A model generated the notes under the pieces. That model worked only from the letters and a program-made list of their open reading frames with translations, did not search any database and was not told the origin of the DNA. A program made the position numbers and the translations under genes. Below are positions 1 to 12,300 of a stretch of 64,000 nucleotides of DNA, in pieces. Where the stretch lies: contig OZ020244.1 of NCBI GenBank assembly GCA_963971285.1, positions 25,606,001-25,670,000 on the forward strand, in the 5' to 3' direction. Source of the stretch: Astropecten irregularis (Eukaryota > Echinodermata > Asteroidea > Paxillosida > Astropectinidae). The number at the start of each line of letters is the position of its first letter. The stretch's first letter is position 1.

Positions 1-225
1 CTACTGCAAAAGCACACCAATCAAGCACACAAAGCCATCTCTACCCTCGCAGGTACCCATTTACACCTGGGTGAAGAGGAGCAATATGTGACAAAGCATC
101 TTGCCCAAGGACTCAAGCACCACTAGCCCATGGCTGGATTTTAACCCACAATCTGTAGATTGACCACAAGACCATGAGTATGACACGCCAAACCACTAGG
201 CCACAGCACCCCGCAAGCAGAGCCT
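1..225 (-). mobile_element. tRNA-derived SINE family A
   Basis: Reverse copy of the element at 3342: 'ctaggccacagcacc' is the A-box region, 'ggattttaacccacaatctg' the decayed B box, and 'gaagaggagcaatatgtgac' the body. Confidence 0.68.
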
Positions 226-259
226 ATACTATGACATTACGCCCTAAGTGTGTACAAAC

Positions 260-396
260 CTGTAGGCATATATGGTCTATGTGGGAGTGCAGTAAAAAGC
301 CATGCTGTTTGCCATTGACAAGAACCTTGAAGCCAGAGAGATTCACATCTTTATTCCCAGGGATTGGATCCCACTCAACGTCCACTGACACAGTCC
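260..396 (-). CDS. FN3 domain 16, partial (exon 54; gene continues left of the window)
   Basis: 'TVSVDVEWDPIPG' and 'LSGFKVLVNGKQHG' are the B and C strands of another FN3 domain. The exon ends at a GTTTGT donor (259 and leftwards) in phase 0, at the mid-domain intron position used in the other repeats. The window left of it holds only a SINE, so the rest of this domain, the C-terminus and the stop codon lie outside. Confidence 0.82.
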
Positions 397-3300
397 CTGC
401 AACAGCAAGTAACAAGGAAGAACTTTCTTTTATCAAGATTATTTTGAGTCAGGTAATATGCTTATTAGTTTAAAGGTACACTACAGGATTGGGTACATAC
501 CCAAACAGAAATGTTCACAGATTTACGTATACACTTCAGAATTCAAGGTATGAAGATGGCGCTGGTAGAAACATACCGTTAAAATATTTCCACCTGAAAT
601 GGTGTATTTATCCAAAAATTAGTAAAAACAACAGCCAAAAACAGTTTTGATCTCGGGGTATTGATCAAAACCATTCTTTATGTTTCGTAAGAAAAAGAGT
701 CAGGTTTTTGTTATTTTCTCTGGACTCAGATGTCCGATTGAGCTCAAATTTTCACAGGTTTATCATTTCATGTACATGCTAGATTTAAATAGACAAAGTG
801 TGAGTGCTGCTCTGTGACCTTTACCAATCATGTATTGTACCTTTAAAATTATGTTGAAAAACTGCAGCATTAGTAGCAGAATCAGCACCAGTGGAAGGTG
901 TTGTTCGGTATTATTATAATATCTTTACCTGTATAAGGAAGAAGCGTTTCTAGGACTTGGAACAGTTGGTCTTCCATCTCAGCCAATGCAGACAGGGCAT
1001 CGGTGATCTGCGATAAAAAAAAAAAATCCAGAAAATGTAAACGAGAAATTAAGAAAAAAATAATTACCAGACAAATTGCTGGTTAGCAAACACTGGTTAC
1101 CAGCAGAATGTACTGAATGGACTTTCTGCAGAATGTATATGAAAGTGTGTTAGCAGTAAAAAAAATATTAAGATTAGCCCAGAAATTCTTCGGGTTACAA
1201 ATTCTTCGCTAACCGATTATTAAGCGCTGAATGTCTTGCTTACGGATTCCATGAAATAGACTTCACGCAAAGCAGTGCACGTAAGCACAAAAATAGGCCG
1301 TAACGGATTCCATGAAATCGGACCTTGCTTGATGTCACATCTAGCTTAGCAAGATCTCATGCCATGCAGCTTCTATATATAACAAAATGTTTCCGTGTAA
1401 TAACTTTGTCTCATCTAATACCCACAAGGGAAACTGACTGGAACAATTGGAAGTCATTGAAGAGAGCACTGGTATGGTATTCCAGGGGTTGCAGGTTTGA
1501 ACCCCACTCCAGTCAAAATTTCTTTGTTCGCTTTTCAATAACATTGTCTCACCTCAGATGCATGATCTTCGTTTTCCATTTCTCCCGGGGGAAAGCCTTG
1601 GTTGCTAGCTTGCTGGTAACTTATCAACTCTTGCAACAACCTGAGTATTAAAATAATACACAAGAGACTCAAAAGGTTGAACTATATGAGAACTATTTTG
1701 CATCCTACCTGCACTATACTAATTGTGTACAACAGATCTATCTACAGTGTATTTTATGACATTTAGCAACCATGACTGTTCAAACTTGGGACTTTCTCGA
1801 CCCAGGCTCCAGCTCCAGTCCGGCTTTGTATCTGTCATCCATATGCTGAATACAGTATAGTTTTTCATTGAAGCTGAAGCTCTGTTTTCTTTTTCAAACC
1901 AGAGAATCTACTTCCGAACCCGCGCTACCAAAAGCCTCTATTTTGATTTCTGTTATAATTCCTGCATAATTCACTTTCTATCTTTGCTCTAAACTAGTGG
2001 AATATCCTATACATACATGTATTACAATGCCCGTCCTTACATATATTTGAAGCCTTTTATATACGGTATATGAAATTGAATTCTACTTCTTTTTTCCCCT
2101 CTTCTCCTGAAAATCCTGATCTGACTGACTCACCTGTGTCTTGTATTGATCAACTGGCAGGCTTCCGTCTCTAATGCTAGTCTCTCTTCCAGTCCCCTTA
2201 CCCTCACTCTGACAGAAGGTGCTACAGGTCGCCTGGCCACATAATGTTTGTTCATGGGCTTTGACCTCATAGCCTTAGCCACACCGCTGACGTGGGTGTC
2301 TAGGAGGATAGTGTAAGCAGCGTGGGGGGAGAGGTGGGGGAACTCTGCCCAGCGTTGCTCAGGGGGTAGGGGACCGCAGGTTTTGGGCGGTTGACGACGG
2401 TTGGAGAGTAAGGCCTTGTTACCTGTGCCAGACTCTTCAATACACATGACCTGTTGGTGTAGAACATGGAATGGTAAAGCCGTATTACATTCAATTTACT
2501 GACAATATCATGGATCAATCCACTAAAGTCCGGTTAGAATTTCCTGCCCCAACCTGGTGGAATGACCCATAATAGAATGGTACAAGTCTGCTGATGCTAC
2601 ATGAACACCATACAAATCCAGCCCCAACCTGGTGGAAAGACCCATAATAGAATGGTACAAGTCTGCTGATGCTACATGGACACCATACAAATCCAGCCCC
2701 AACCTGGTGGAAAGACCCATAATAGAATGGTACCAGTCTGATGATGCTACATGGACACCATACAAATCCAGCCCCAACCTGGTGGAAAGACCCATAATAG
2801 AATGGTACAAGTCTGCTGATGCTACATGGACACCATACAAATCCAGCCCCAACCTGGTGGAATGACCCATAATAGAATGGTACAAGTCTGCTGATGCTAC
2901 ATGGACACTGTACAAATCCTGCCCCAACCTGGTGGAATGACCCATAATAGAATGGTACAAGTCTGCTGATGCTACATGAACACCATACATATCCAGCCCA
3001 AACCTGGTGGAATGACCCATAAAAATTGGAACAAGTCTGCTGATGCTACATGATGAACACCATACAAATCCTGCCCCAGAAGAACTGACCTGGTAATGTT
3101 GAACTTTGGCCCCTCCAGTGACCTTGGGCTCCGGCCAGCTGACCTTGATGGTGTTGAGCTTGGTGGTAGCTGACCGCTGGAGTGCGGGGGGCACGGCACC
3201 GGGCCAGGTCACTACAGTCGTTTCATGTGTGTCTGAGAGCTGACTGTGTAGATGCTCTATATTACACAATGCCTGTGGATGGACAGTGATCAAAAACGTT

Positions 3301-6300
3301 GTGTAAAACCTTTCACTTTGCACACAAAGAGGGTAAAATGTGGGGTGTCGTGGCCTAGTGGTCTGGCGTGTCGTACTCAAGATCTTGTGGTCAATCTACA
3401 GATTGTGGGTTCGAATCCAGCCATGGGCTAGTGGTGCTTGCATCCTTGGGCAAGACGCTTTGTCACATATTGCTCCTCTTCACCCGGGTGTAAATGGGTA
3501 CCTGCGAGGGTAGAGATGGCTTTGTGCTTGATTAACCTTTGTGCGCCTTACAGCAGCTGGAGCTGTATACTCCCCATGGAGTTGAGAAGGTTTCAGGAAT
3601 GGTAATGTAGCCCAATGACCATGGATAATAATGTAGGCCCCTTGAGCGGGTTTCTGGATAAGTGCACCATATAAATATCTTGACGCGTTTCGATCCTAGC
3701 AGGATCTTTCTCAAAGGCTATATAGCCTAACTCCAAGCATTTGATGTATTTCAGGTCATTTTGGCTGATAAGCAGTTTGCAGCAGTTTTTACTTGTATAT
3801 AAATATCTTAATTATTATTATCATAATCATCAAATAAAAAAAATCTCTTATATACCTAATATACTGTGACTGCGAATGGTTTTATTTATACATCTCCTCA
3901 CAAATGACTAGACATTTAATAGTTAGCATCATTTTCATGCTTAGCGATACTGACTCTTTATTAAGCTAGATAGCAGTCAAAAGCCATTCATACAACCAAG
4001 AGACTCTGACCACCGGTAACCCATTCATCTGCAATGACTTCACATACTAACCTGAAGAGTAAACCGGTACTCTCTGCACATCTTGCCGGCAGTGAATAGG
4101 TATGTCGTGGCACCGGCCGGCAGTTTATCATGGTCTTTACCATTCAAGCATAACTGGTACCCCGTCAAGTGCGCATTGCCAAATTGTGTCGGTTTGTCCC
4201 ATTCCAGAATGCAGCCACTGTACGTGCAGGATCTTAGTTCAAAATGAAACGAAGACAAATCAATTATTCTCAAACCCTCAAATCCTGTCCTGGGTTCAAA
4301 TCCCACCTGAGTCAATACATGATTTAATATCTTAATTCAAAATCACTTTCAAAAACCATGGATAATCCTTGCCATTTTCCTGGATACATATGGATGAATC
4401 AGTAGTACCCACTGTGATCATGGATTTGAATTGGTAATGGGTTCAAATCCCAGCTGAGATAGCACATTTTATCTCTTAATTCAAAATCACTTTCAAAAAC
4501 CATGGATAATCCTTGTCATTTTCTTTCCTATACATATGGATGAATCAGCAGTACCCACTATGATATTGGATTTGAATTGTTCGTGGGTTCAAAACCCACC
4601 TGAGCTAGCATATAATTTAATCTCTTAATTTAAAATCACTTTCAAAGACAATGGATAATAATTTTTCCTTTAAACAGGGAAGAATCAGCAGTGCCCACTG
4701 TGATATTGGATTTGAATTGGTCATCATGGGTTCGAATCCCACCTGAGCAGCTAGCATATGATTTTTAATGGTATGGATGCAAGGTCTTAGTACCAACCTT
4801 ATCCTGAGATGTGGGGCGGTCAGTGGGGCCGTAGTCTGAATGGTCACCTGTTGTGACCGGTGTAGGACCCTGTCTGATTCGTCCAGTGCCATGATCGTCA
4901 CAAAGTGATTGGTACCGGGCATGCAGGCCCTGATGGTGTACTGCGTGGCTGTGGGCTTCAGTAAGGCTTCTAACTCCTGTAGATGAAGTCATTGACAGGT
5001 GAACAAAGAAAAAATGATTGGAGTGATATTCGAACCTGTGACCTTCAGAATACCGTACCAGAGCTATACCAACTGATCTATCTAGCCCTTTGTCGGCAGT
5101 GTCCCAACTTGTCAATACCTTTGTTCGTTTGGCAGTCAGAAACCATGAAATCACTCACATACCGCTATATCCCAAGGATCATTTACGATATCAACAACAT
5201 TAGCAATGTTGCAAACCTGCAAAACAGTATGCCAGGGATCACTCAAAGAGGATGCAACTTTTTAATAAATACAAAATAAATGAATACATCATGAAGAGAC
5301 TGGCTACAATAACAAATTAACACACAAACATGAGCCTGTTTGTATCAGGAACGCTATCCTTGATCCGGTGCGCAAAAGCTGTTCTGAATCACAGTTTGGC
5401 GTATCCTGCATGGGACGTGGATTTGTTTTAAAGATCATATATGGTGACCAAGATCCACGGCCAAACAAACAGGCCCATTTATTGTGTACAGCATGTGAGG
5501 GTGCTTAAAAAAAATTGGCTATTACCTGAAGAGGTCATGCAAAAAACACAGCGCTCTTTGCATGTTGCAGGAGGAAAGGGTTCATACCTTTGGTTTTGCG
5601 ACACTGCTCCATGAAACTTTGATTCGATCCACTAACTCCTGGCTCTCAACTGTAAAAGATGACGGCAACCAAAACAAGACAAAATCAAATTACTTTCATT
5701 ACATTAAAATGTATGCCACAGAAAAATATTCACTGCACTGTTGCCTTGTTGTGGAGTAGGTACCCCTTCCAGTCATAATTTGTACTGTGAAGAGACCATC
5801 AGTCTTGTTTCAGTGTGAGGGACTGGTTTCTCTACACCATAGGGGTGGAGGCATTAATTGCTGCCTTGCTGTGGACTAGGTACCCCTTCTAGTCCGGTAC
5901 TGTGAAGAGACCATCAGTCTTGTTTCAGTGTGAGGGACTGGTTTCTCTACACCATAGGGGTGGAGGCATTCATTGCTGCCTTGCTGTGGACTAGGTACCC
6001 CTTCTAGTCCGGTACTGTGAAGAGACCATCAGTCTTGTTTCAGTATGAGGGACTGGTTTCTCCATATACCATAGGGGTGGAGGCATTCATTGCTGCCTTG
6101 CTATGGACTAGGTAATAAAGAATGGAAAAGATACGAGCAACTAGACACTATTTGCTAGCCAGAGAAAGGAACAACAAGTCTTACATCCTAGGAGTGGTAG
6201 CCTCCACTCTAATGCAATGGACGTCTCAGTGAGGTCAGTCACTCCGATGGCGATATCCTCCGGACACAGGGAGCCTCCTCTCATCAAGCTGTCCCCTTGA

Positions 6301-9300
6301 CCGACTGACCTCTCCCTCCGCAGGGCACTGGTCAAGTGTCCAGTGGATTGGTTTTCTGGAGACCAGCAGGTGACCAGGACTTCCTCGGACAGGTCTGAGT
6401 CCCGGTAGTTTGGGTCGGCACTTATGGCAACGATGCTCATGCGGTAAGTTCTGGAGGAGAAAAAGTTCAACGATAATTTTTGCAAGAGTAGTCATCCAAA
6501 GTATTTACACAACTGTGATATTTCTTTAGCTTTTGAAAAAAATCCTGCTAAAGGATGGAAATGTAAAATACTCCTTACTCTGATAGTTTAGCTTTTGAAG
6601 AAGATCCTGCTTGGATTGAAACATCAGGCCCTCCTAACTCTGACCATTTCGCCTTTAAGAAAGATTCTGCTAGGATCGAAATGTCAGGCTCTCCGAACTC
6701 TTCCACATCTAACTTCTTTCCTTGCCTTTCACCTCTGACGGCCCGGATTCGAGTCCAGCTCGGTCCACAAGTGGATTTGGTTTTCAGTCCCTACCTAAAT
6801 CTAAAATTGGAGTTTTCCTCCCACCCCAAACTGTATCTTCTTCTCATCATCTTTCCATAGAGGTTCATCAGGCTTTCAAGCTACAATGCCATATAGGACG
6901 TTGGTTTCATTACCAGAAACAAAAAACATTAATTATGAAATGATGATTTACCTGTTAGGACGACAAGGTATGGCGGCCTTGAAGTGAGTGGCATTCAATT
7001 CTTGACCCACTTTTTTGTCATTCATATAAACCTGGAGAAACATACACAAAATGAAAAAACTGATTTGCTTCATTCTAATAAGAAAAGTTAGTTTATACAA
7101 AAGATGAATCATTTTAGTAAAATGTCCTATTATCCAAGTGACAAAAAGTACTGGCTAGGACCCAACAACATGGCTATGCTTACTGCAGAATTGTGCGCTC
7201 ATAATCCTCATTCTTTGCTTAATACAGGGTTAGCGCCAAATTTCTTAATTAGCCGCGGAATAAGCGAGAATTGATTGACCAATAAGCCACTTGTGAGTTA
7301 AATTTGAATAGTACCTGGGACACAGACTTCTTTCAATGATATTAACACCCAAATTTGAATTTCCCAGACTAAAGACACATGATTCGAGGGAAGCTTTTGC
7401 ATAGTGATACCAATCTCTGGAATAGACTGGTTCCTTTGTGCCACTCATATCCATTATGAACAGTGTATTGGTGCAAGACGTCTGTTATGTAACTAAACAA
7501 TAGCTTGGCCCGAATCATGTGATATAGCAACAGAGTCTGTACTCTAAGGGCCTGTTTGTTTAATGCACAGGATCACGGATTCTACTGATCCGGATCCCAT
7601 TTTAGCGTACCCTTCATAGGAGGTGGATCCCTAAATCGGGGATCCTTTGCATTAAACAAACAAGCCCTTAGAAATTCAAATTGGGGTGTTTATATGCAAT
7701 GAAAGAAGCCTGTTTACCAGATACTATTCAGATTTAAATGGCTTGTTGATTGATTGATCAATTAATCGTTCAATTGTCCTACCTGGTATCCTTGGACAGC
7801 CGCCCCTCCATACAGCCTCGGCTCCCCCCATTCCAGAATGAACTCTTCCTGCATGATGGAGGTGCAGCAGAGAGGCGGAGGGTCAGGAGATCCAGGGATG
7901 ATACAGCTGATGCTGGGCATGGTATCATCCTGCCACATGTCATCATGCTGAGATGCACGGATGCTCATCTTATACGTACACCTGAGATTACATGAGGACA
8001 CAAGGACATCAAACCTTTTCACATTACAGTGGAACGCCGCTGTAAAGAACACCACTATAAACTAAACATATAGCTATACCGAACATCATCAATGACTCCC
8101 AATTTTTGTGTACAATACATACTGAATATACTTCTTCAATTCACTGTAACGAATGACCACTATAACGGACAATATCTGTGCATCCCACCATGTTCGTTAT
8201 AGTGGCGTTCCACTGAACCAAAATTCCAATGAGTCCAAAGTGACTGATGACCAGGGGCCAATTTCATAAAGCTGTTAAGCTTACAAAAATTGCTTAGCAC
8301 AAAATATCTTACTCAATAAAACAAACCACCAATCAATAATCAATATTCCATTTGAAAGTCATAGCCAACAACAGCCAAAGAACAATCCCAAGCAATACAC
8401 AACACATGGAAATTTGGTTGTAAATCCTGTTTTTATTATTAAGACAGAAATTTCACGGTAAGCAATTTTTTTGTGCTAAGCAGGGCTGTGAAATTGACGC
8501 CAGTTCACACTGTATAATTTTAAGACCGTGAGTTTTATGAGGTACGTTATGAAACGATTATTGAATTCAGGGTTGCAGTTTTACCTGTTATGATAGACTG
8601 GTATGTCGTAGCTGTTAGCAGTGTGCGTAACGGTAGCCACGCGTTCTTCGCCATCAAGGTCATTGACCCATGTGATGTCGTATCCCATAATGCCTTGCTC
8701 CTCTGCTGTACCACAGTCCTGAAGTGTCCATCTTAGGTCGATATCACCTTGCACGTCACTGAGTGAAGATGCATAGTGCAGTGTATAAGACTTTTTGTAC
8801 TCAAAAACACCTGCTTCTACTTAACCACATAGTTCACAATTTTGAGCAAGTTCGATCAGTGAATATCTGCCAACTACTGGTTGATTTTACTTGGTAACCT
8901 GTACACCAAATATTCCACAGGTACCAGGCACAATCGACCACTTATATCCCATAATACACACTGATCCAGTAGGCCACGCCCCTTGACAAATTGACCAATC
9001 ACAACGAATGATTTATAAAGATCCAACAAATTGCCGCCATTTTGTCTGACAAAATTCTTTAAATTTTACATTCTTTCGCTACACGCATTTCGTTGAGCTT
9101 ACTTTTATTTTTTATATATACAAGGCAATTTCTTTACAAACCCGCATTTCATCCAAAACCATGATCAAGCGGTATTTATATTTCCATTGTCATTCTGACT
9201 CTTGATACCCTGGCAAGAAAGGAAATGTACATTTTTGTCCTTTTCCAAAACTTCAGTCCAACGGAGAGAAGTGCTTTCGGTGGTTGAGGGCATGCAGTGG

Positions 9301-12300
9301 ACCAAATAGTAGGATAGCTGTACAGCACGGCACGCGTGTGGGTGATCGTCACATGCTTTGTGCATATATGTGCAGTTGCTAGGCTGTTGCTATGGTGGGC
9401 GTGGCCTACTGGATTGGTGGTATTGCCTTATACTTACTCGTTTTCCTCTGTATCGTCACTCTGCCTTCCCGATGCCGAGGATTTGAATTTGGCGCTCACT
9501 TCCACGATGTTTCCTTCATTGAAACAAAAACAATGCGCTCTTATCAAACATAATATCCTGAATAAAAATCTTGGTGTAATTTGTCTCTGCTGGGACGGTA
9601 TGAACCAGGTATGATCAGGGAAATAATGCTCAGGAGGATGGCCACAGACAAAGATAATTGTCTATTCGGGACACCACCCACATAGGGCTGGATTTGGTTG
9701 GAGTTGGTAAGAGTGCCAGTACAGTATTCCGGAGGTTGCTGGTTCGAATCCTACTCCAGTAAATTTTCCTTTGTTCATTTTTTAATAACCAATAACCTGT
9801 TTTAGTTTAACAGTCATTTTATCTTAAGGACTTGTTTGTTTCGGCAGGCGATCGGCAATCTTGCCAATCCACGTCCCAATTGCAGGATGCACTAAAATGG
9901 GATCCGGAGCAGCAGGATCACTAAATCTTGTGCATGAAACAAACAGGCCCAATATTAAATGGTATTTGGAAGAATTGGGGTAAGTCCAAAGCAAACATTC
10001 ACAAGTATTAAAACACAATCATGAAATTGTTAAATTGGCTCTGGCTGGCTAAAAAAAATTCGCTTGGAATGAACTATTCCTAGGTACAAGTTGATGCTAC
10101 ATGGACACCACACAAATCCTGCCCCAACCTGGTGGAAATAACACATATTTAGCAATAGCAATATACCTGATTGATGCTTTGGTAGAGTGACAGTCACTGT
10201 GTCTGACACAGCCTGGTCACATAGTCCTTCCAGTTCAGATGAGTCGGACCTACTGTGATTCCGGCCACTGCTCAGCTTCTTGAACATGGTCTTGTCTGTC
10301 GTGGTTATAGCCACCAGGTTGATGTCATAGCTCTTGCCTGGTGAGCACTGTACAGTGTATCGTTGGGTGCTGGGCTTCAGACTAGCATATACAGCTCCGT
10401 TGACCTGAAGCTTGTACCCTAGGAGAGACCGTCGCAGGCACTTGCAAATGTTGGCATCATCTGGAAAGAGGAGAAGACTCAGATAAATGGTGGCCCTGTC
10501 CCATCCAGAGACGCTTCTCTTATAGTTTTACAAGAATAAAGCATTGGGTTTATTCAAAAAGTAAAGTAATCTTGGGTGTTTATTTCCCATAAACAAAACA
10601 GAGTCGGTTATGTACATTATATATACAAATGTGTTGGGTGGGGGTGTTATACCAGGGATAAATCATGTATCAGCTGCTAAAATGGTATTGGTTTATGAGT
10701 TGCTGTGGGAACTCGTAGGGTTGGAAAAATATGTGGTGCCATCTTTCAGTTATAAATAACTGGTATACAACCCGGAAGATGCTAAGTGTTCATCTAGTAA
10801 TGATGATACATATGGGGGTTCTTTGTTTGTGAATCAGGGAATTTCTTTTAGAGAAATCCCAAAATTGCATCATATGATGGATTCTGGCTGCGGTGCCTCT
10901 GTCTAAATTACATGTGCAATCAACCAGCCTGCAAAAGCCAATGTAGGCTTGAATCTAAATGACCCCTCACCTGTATTCTTGAGTATGGTCACCAAGAGTG
11001 GTTTCTCCCAGTACACATCTACCCATGAGGGGCCGAAACCAGTCACCACAACACTAGGTGCGATGCAAGGGGCTGGTATACGGACCACGTACGGCTCCGA
11101 TGCTAGCCTGGTCAGGGTCTCCCTGCATTGATGGTTCCGCTTCTTTCCTTTCCTCTTCTTGGAGCGATGCTTCCCAGAGTCCGACTCAGCTATGACGGCG
11201 ATGACGGTCATGCTGTACGTCTTCCCTCTGATCAGTCCGAGAATCTCGCAAGACACGGTCTCCTGCTCGAGGTTAGACACCTCAATGACCTGATGGGGAT
11301 CACTCGCCGAGCTGGTGGCACCATTTTTAACTTCCCAATACTGTACTTCATACTTCCTGATAGTTCTTTGATCGTTTCCAGGTGCCCTCCAATTCAGAAC
11401 CACCGCATCATCTCGATCGAAATTACAGCTCAGGCTGCTAGGAGGTGACATTCCCGCTGTGGTTGTGTCGATGCTCACACAGGGCAGCCAGGGTGAGTCC
11501 TTGGGCACAAGATTCCAAACTTCCGGGAGGCTACGGATTCTTGTACTAGGACTTGAGTCGGCAGCAGTGTCTTGGTCAAAGAACTCGTCCGTGATGGTGA
11601 CCAGGTGGGCTGTATAGGTTGCCGATTCCTTTAGGTGTTTGATGATGGTTGAGGTAGCATCCGGCAAGAGATCCACATGCTGCACAGTCTTCAAGGAGCT
11701 ACCGGACACTGTTGTTACATACATACGCAATCCTGTTGATGAAGGGAAGACAGCAAAGATAAGAAATAAGTCAAATCATCTTATTATTATTATTACTATT
11801 TATTTCTGGTAACAAAACCAAGGATTCCAAAAAAGCTCCCTAGGTACAGTAGCTCAAAAGCCTGATGAAACCTATTATGGAAAGATGATGAGAAGAAGAT
11901 ACAGTTTTAGAGGTGGGAGGAAAACCCCAGAGTAATATTCTGGGTAAAACCCACAGAATCAGGTAGGGACTGAAAACCCAATCCACTTATAGACTGAGCC
12001 AGACTTGAACTCGGTCCGTGAGGAAAGAACCACTACGCCAACCAGATTAACATTTACCCTACGCATTGCTGGAATTCATTCTAGCTGGTATATCAGCATT
12101 CACAGACTGCCCTGCCAATAACTGATTGCAAAACAAGGGCACTTTTAAAAAGACTTTTGCAAGTTTCAAAATAAACAATATAATGCTAACGTCTTCCATT
12201 TAAACTTGTTCTAATATCAAAAAGATTGCACCTTTTCTTGGTAATAACAAGAGAAAGATCTTGTTAAATCCAAACGCCAAACTCTGACCATTTTATAGTC

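Noticed and set aside
2523-3380. 285-codon minus-strand frame
   Set aside because: Only 3090-3272 is a real exon; the rest is the 75-bp tandem repeat, whose unit length is a multiple of three and has no stops, plus SINE sequence.
3350-3420. tRNA gene
   Set aside because: A- and B-box-like sequences are present, but the 3' half does not fold as a cloverleaf and the body recurs as a SINE at 1-225 and 12946.
5525-5580. Possible extra exon between exons 48 and 49
   Set aside because: A good donor (GTAATA) exists, but every frame either stops or breaks phase, and the FN3 domain is complete without it.
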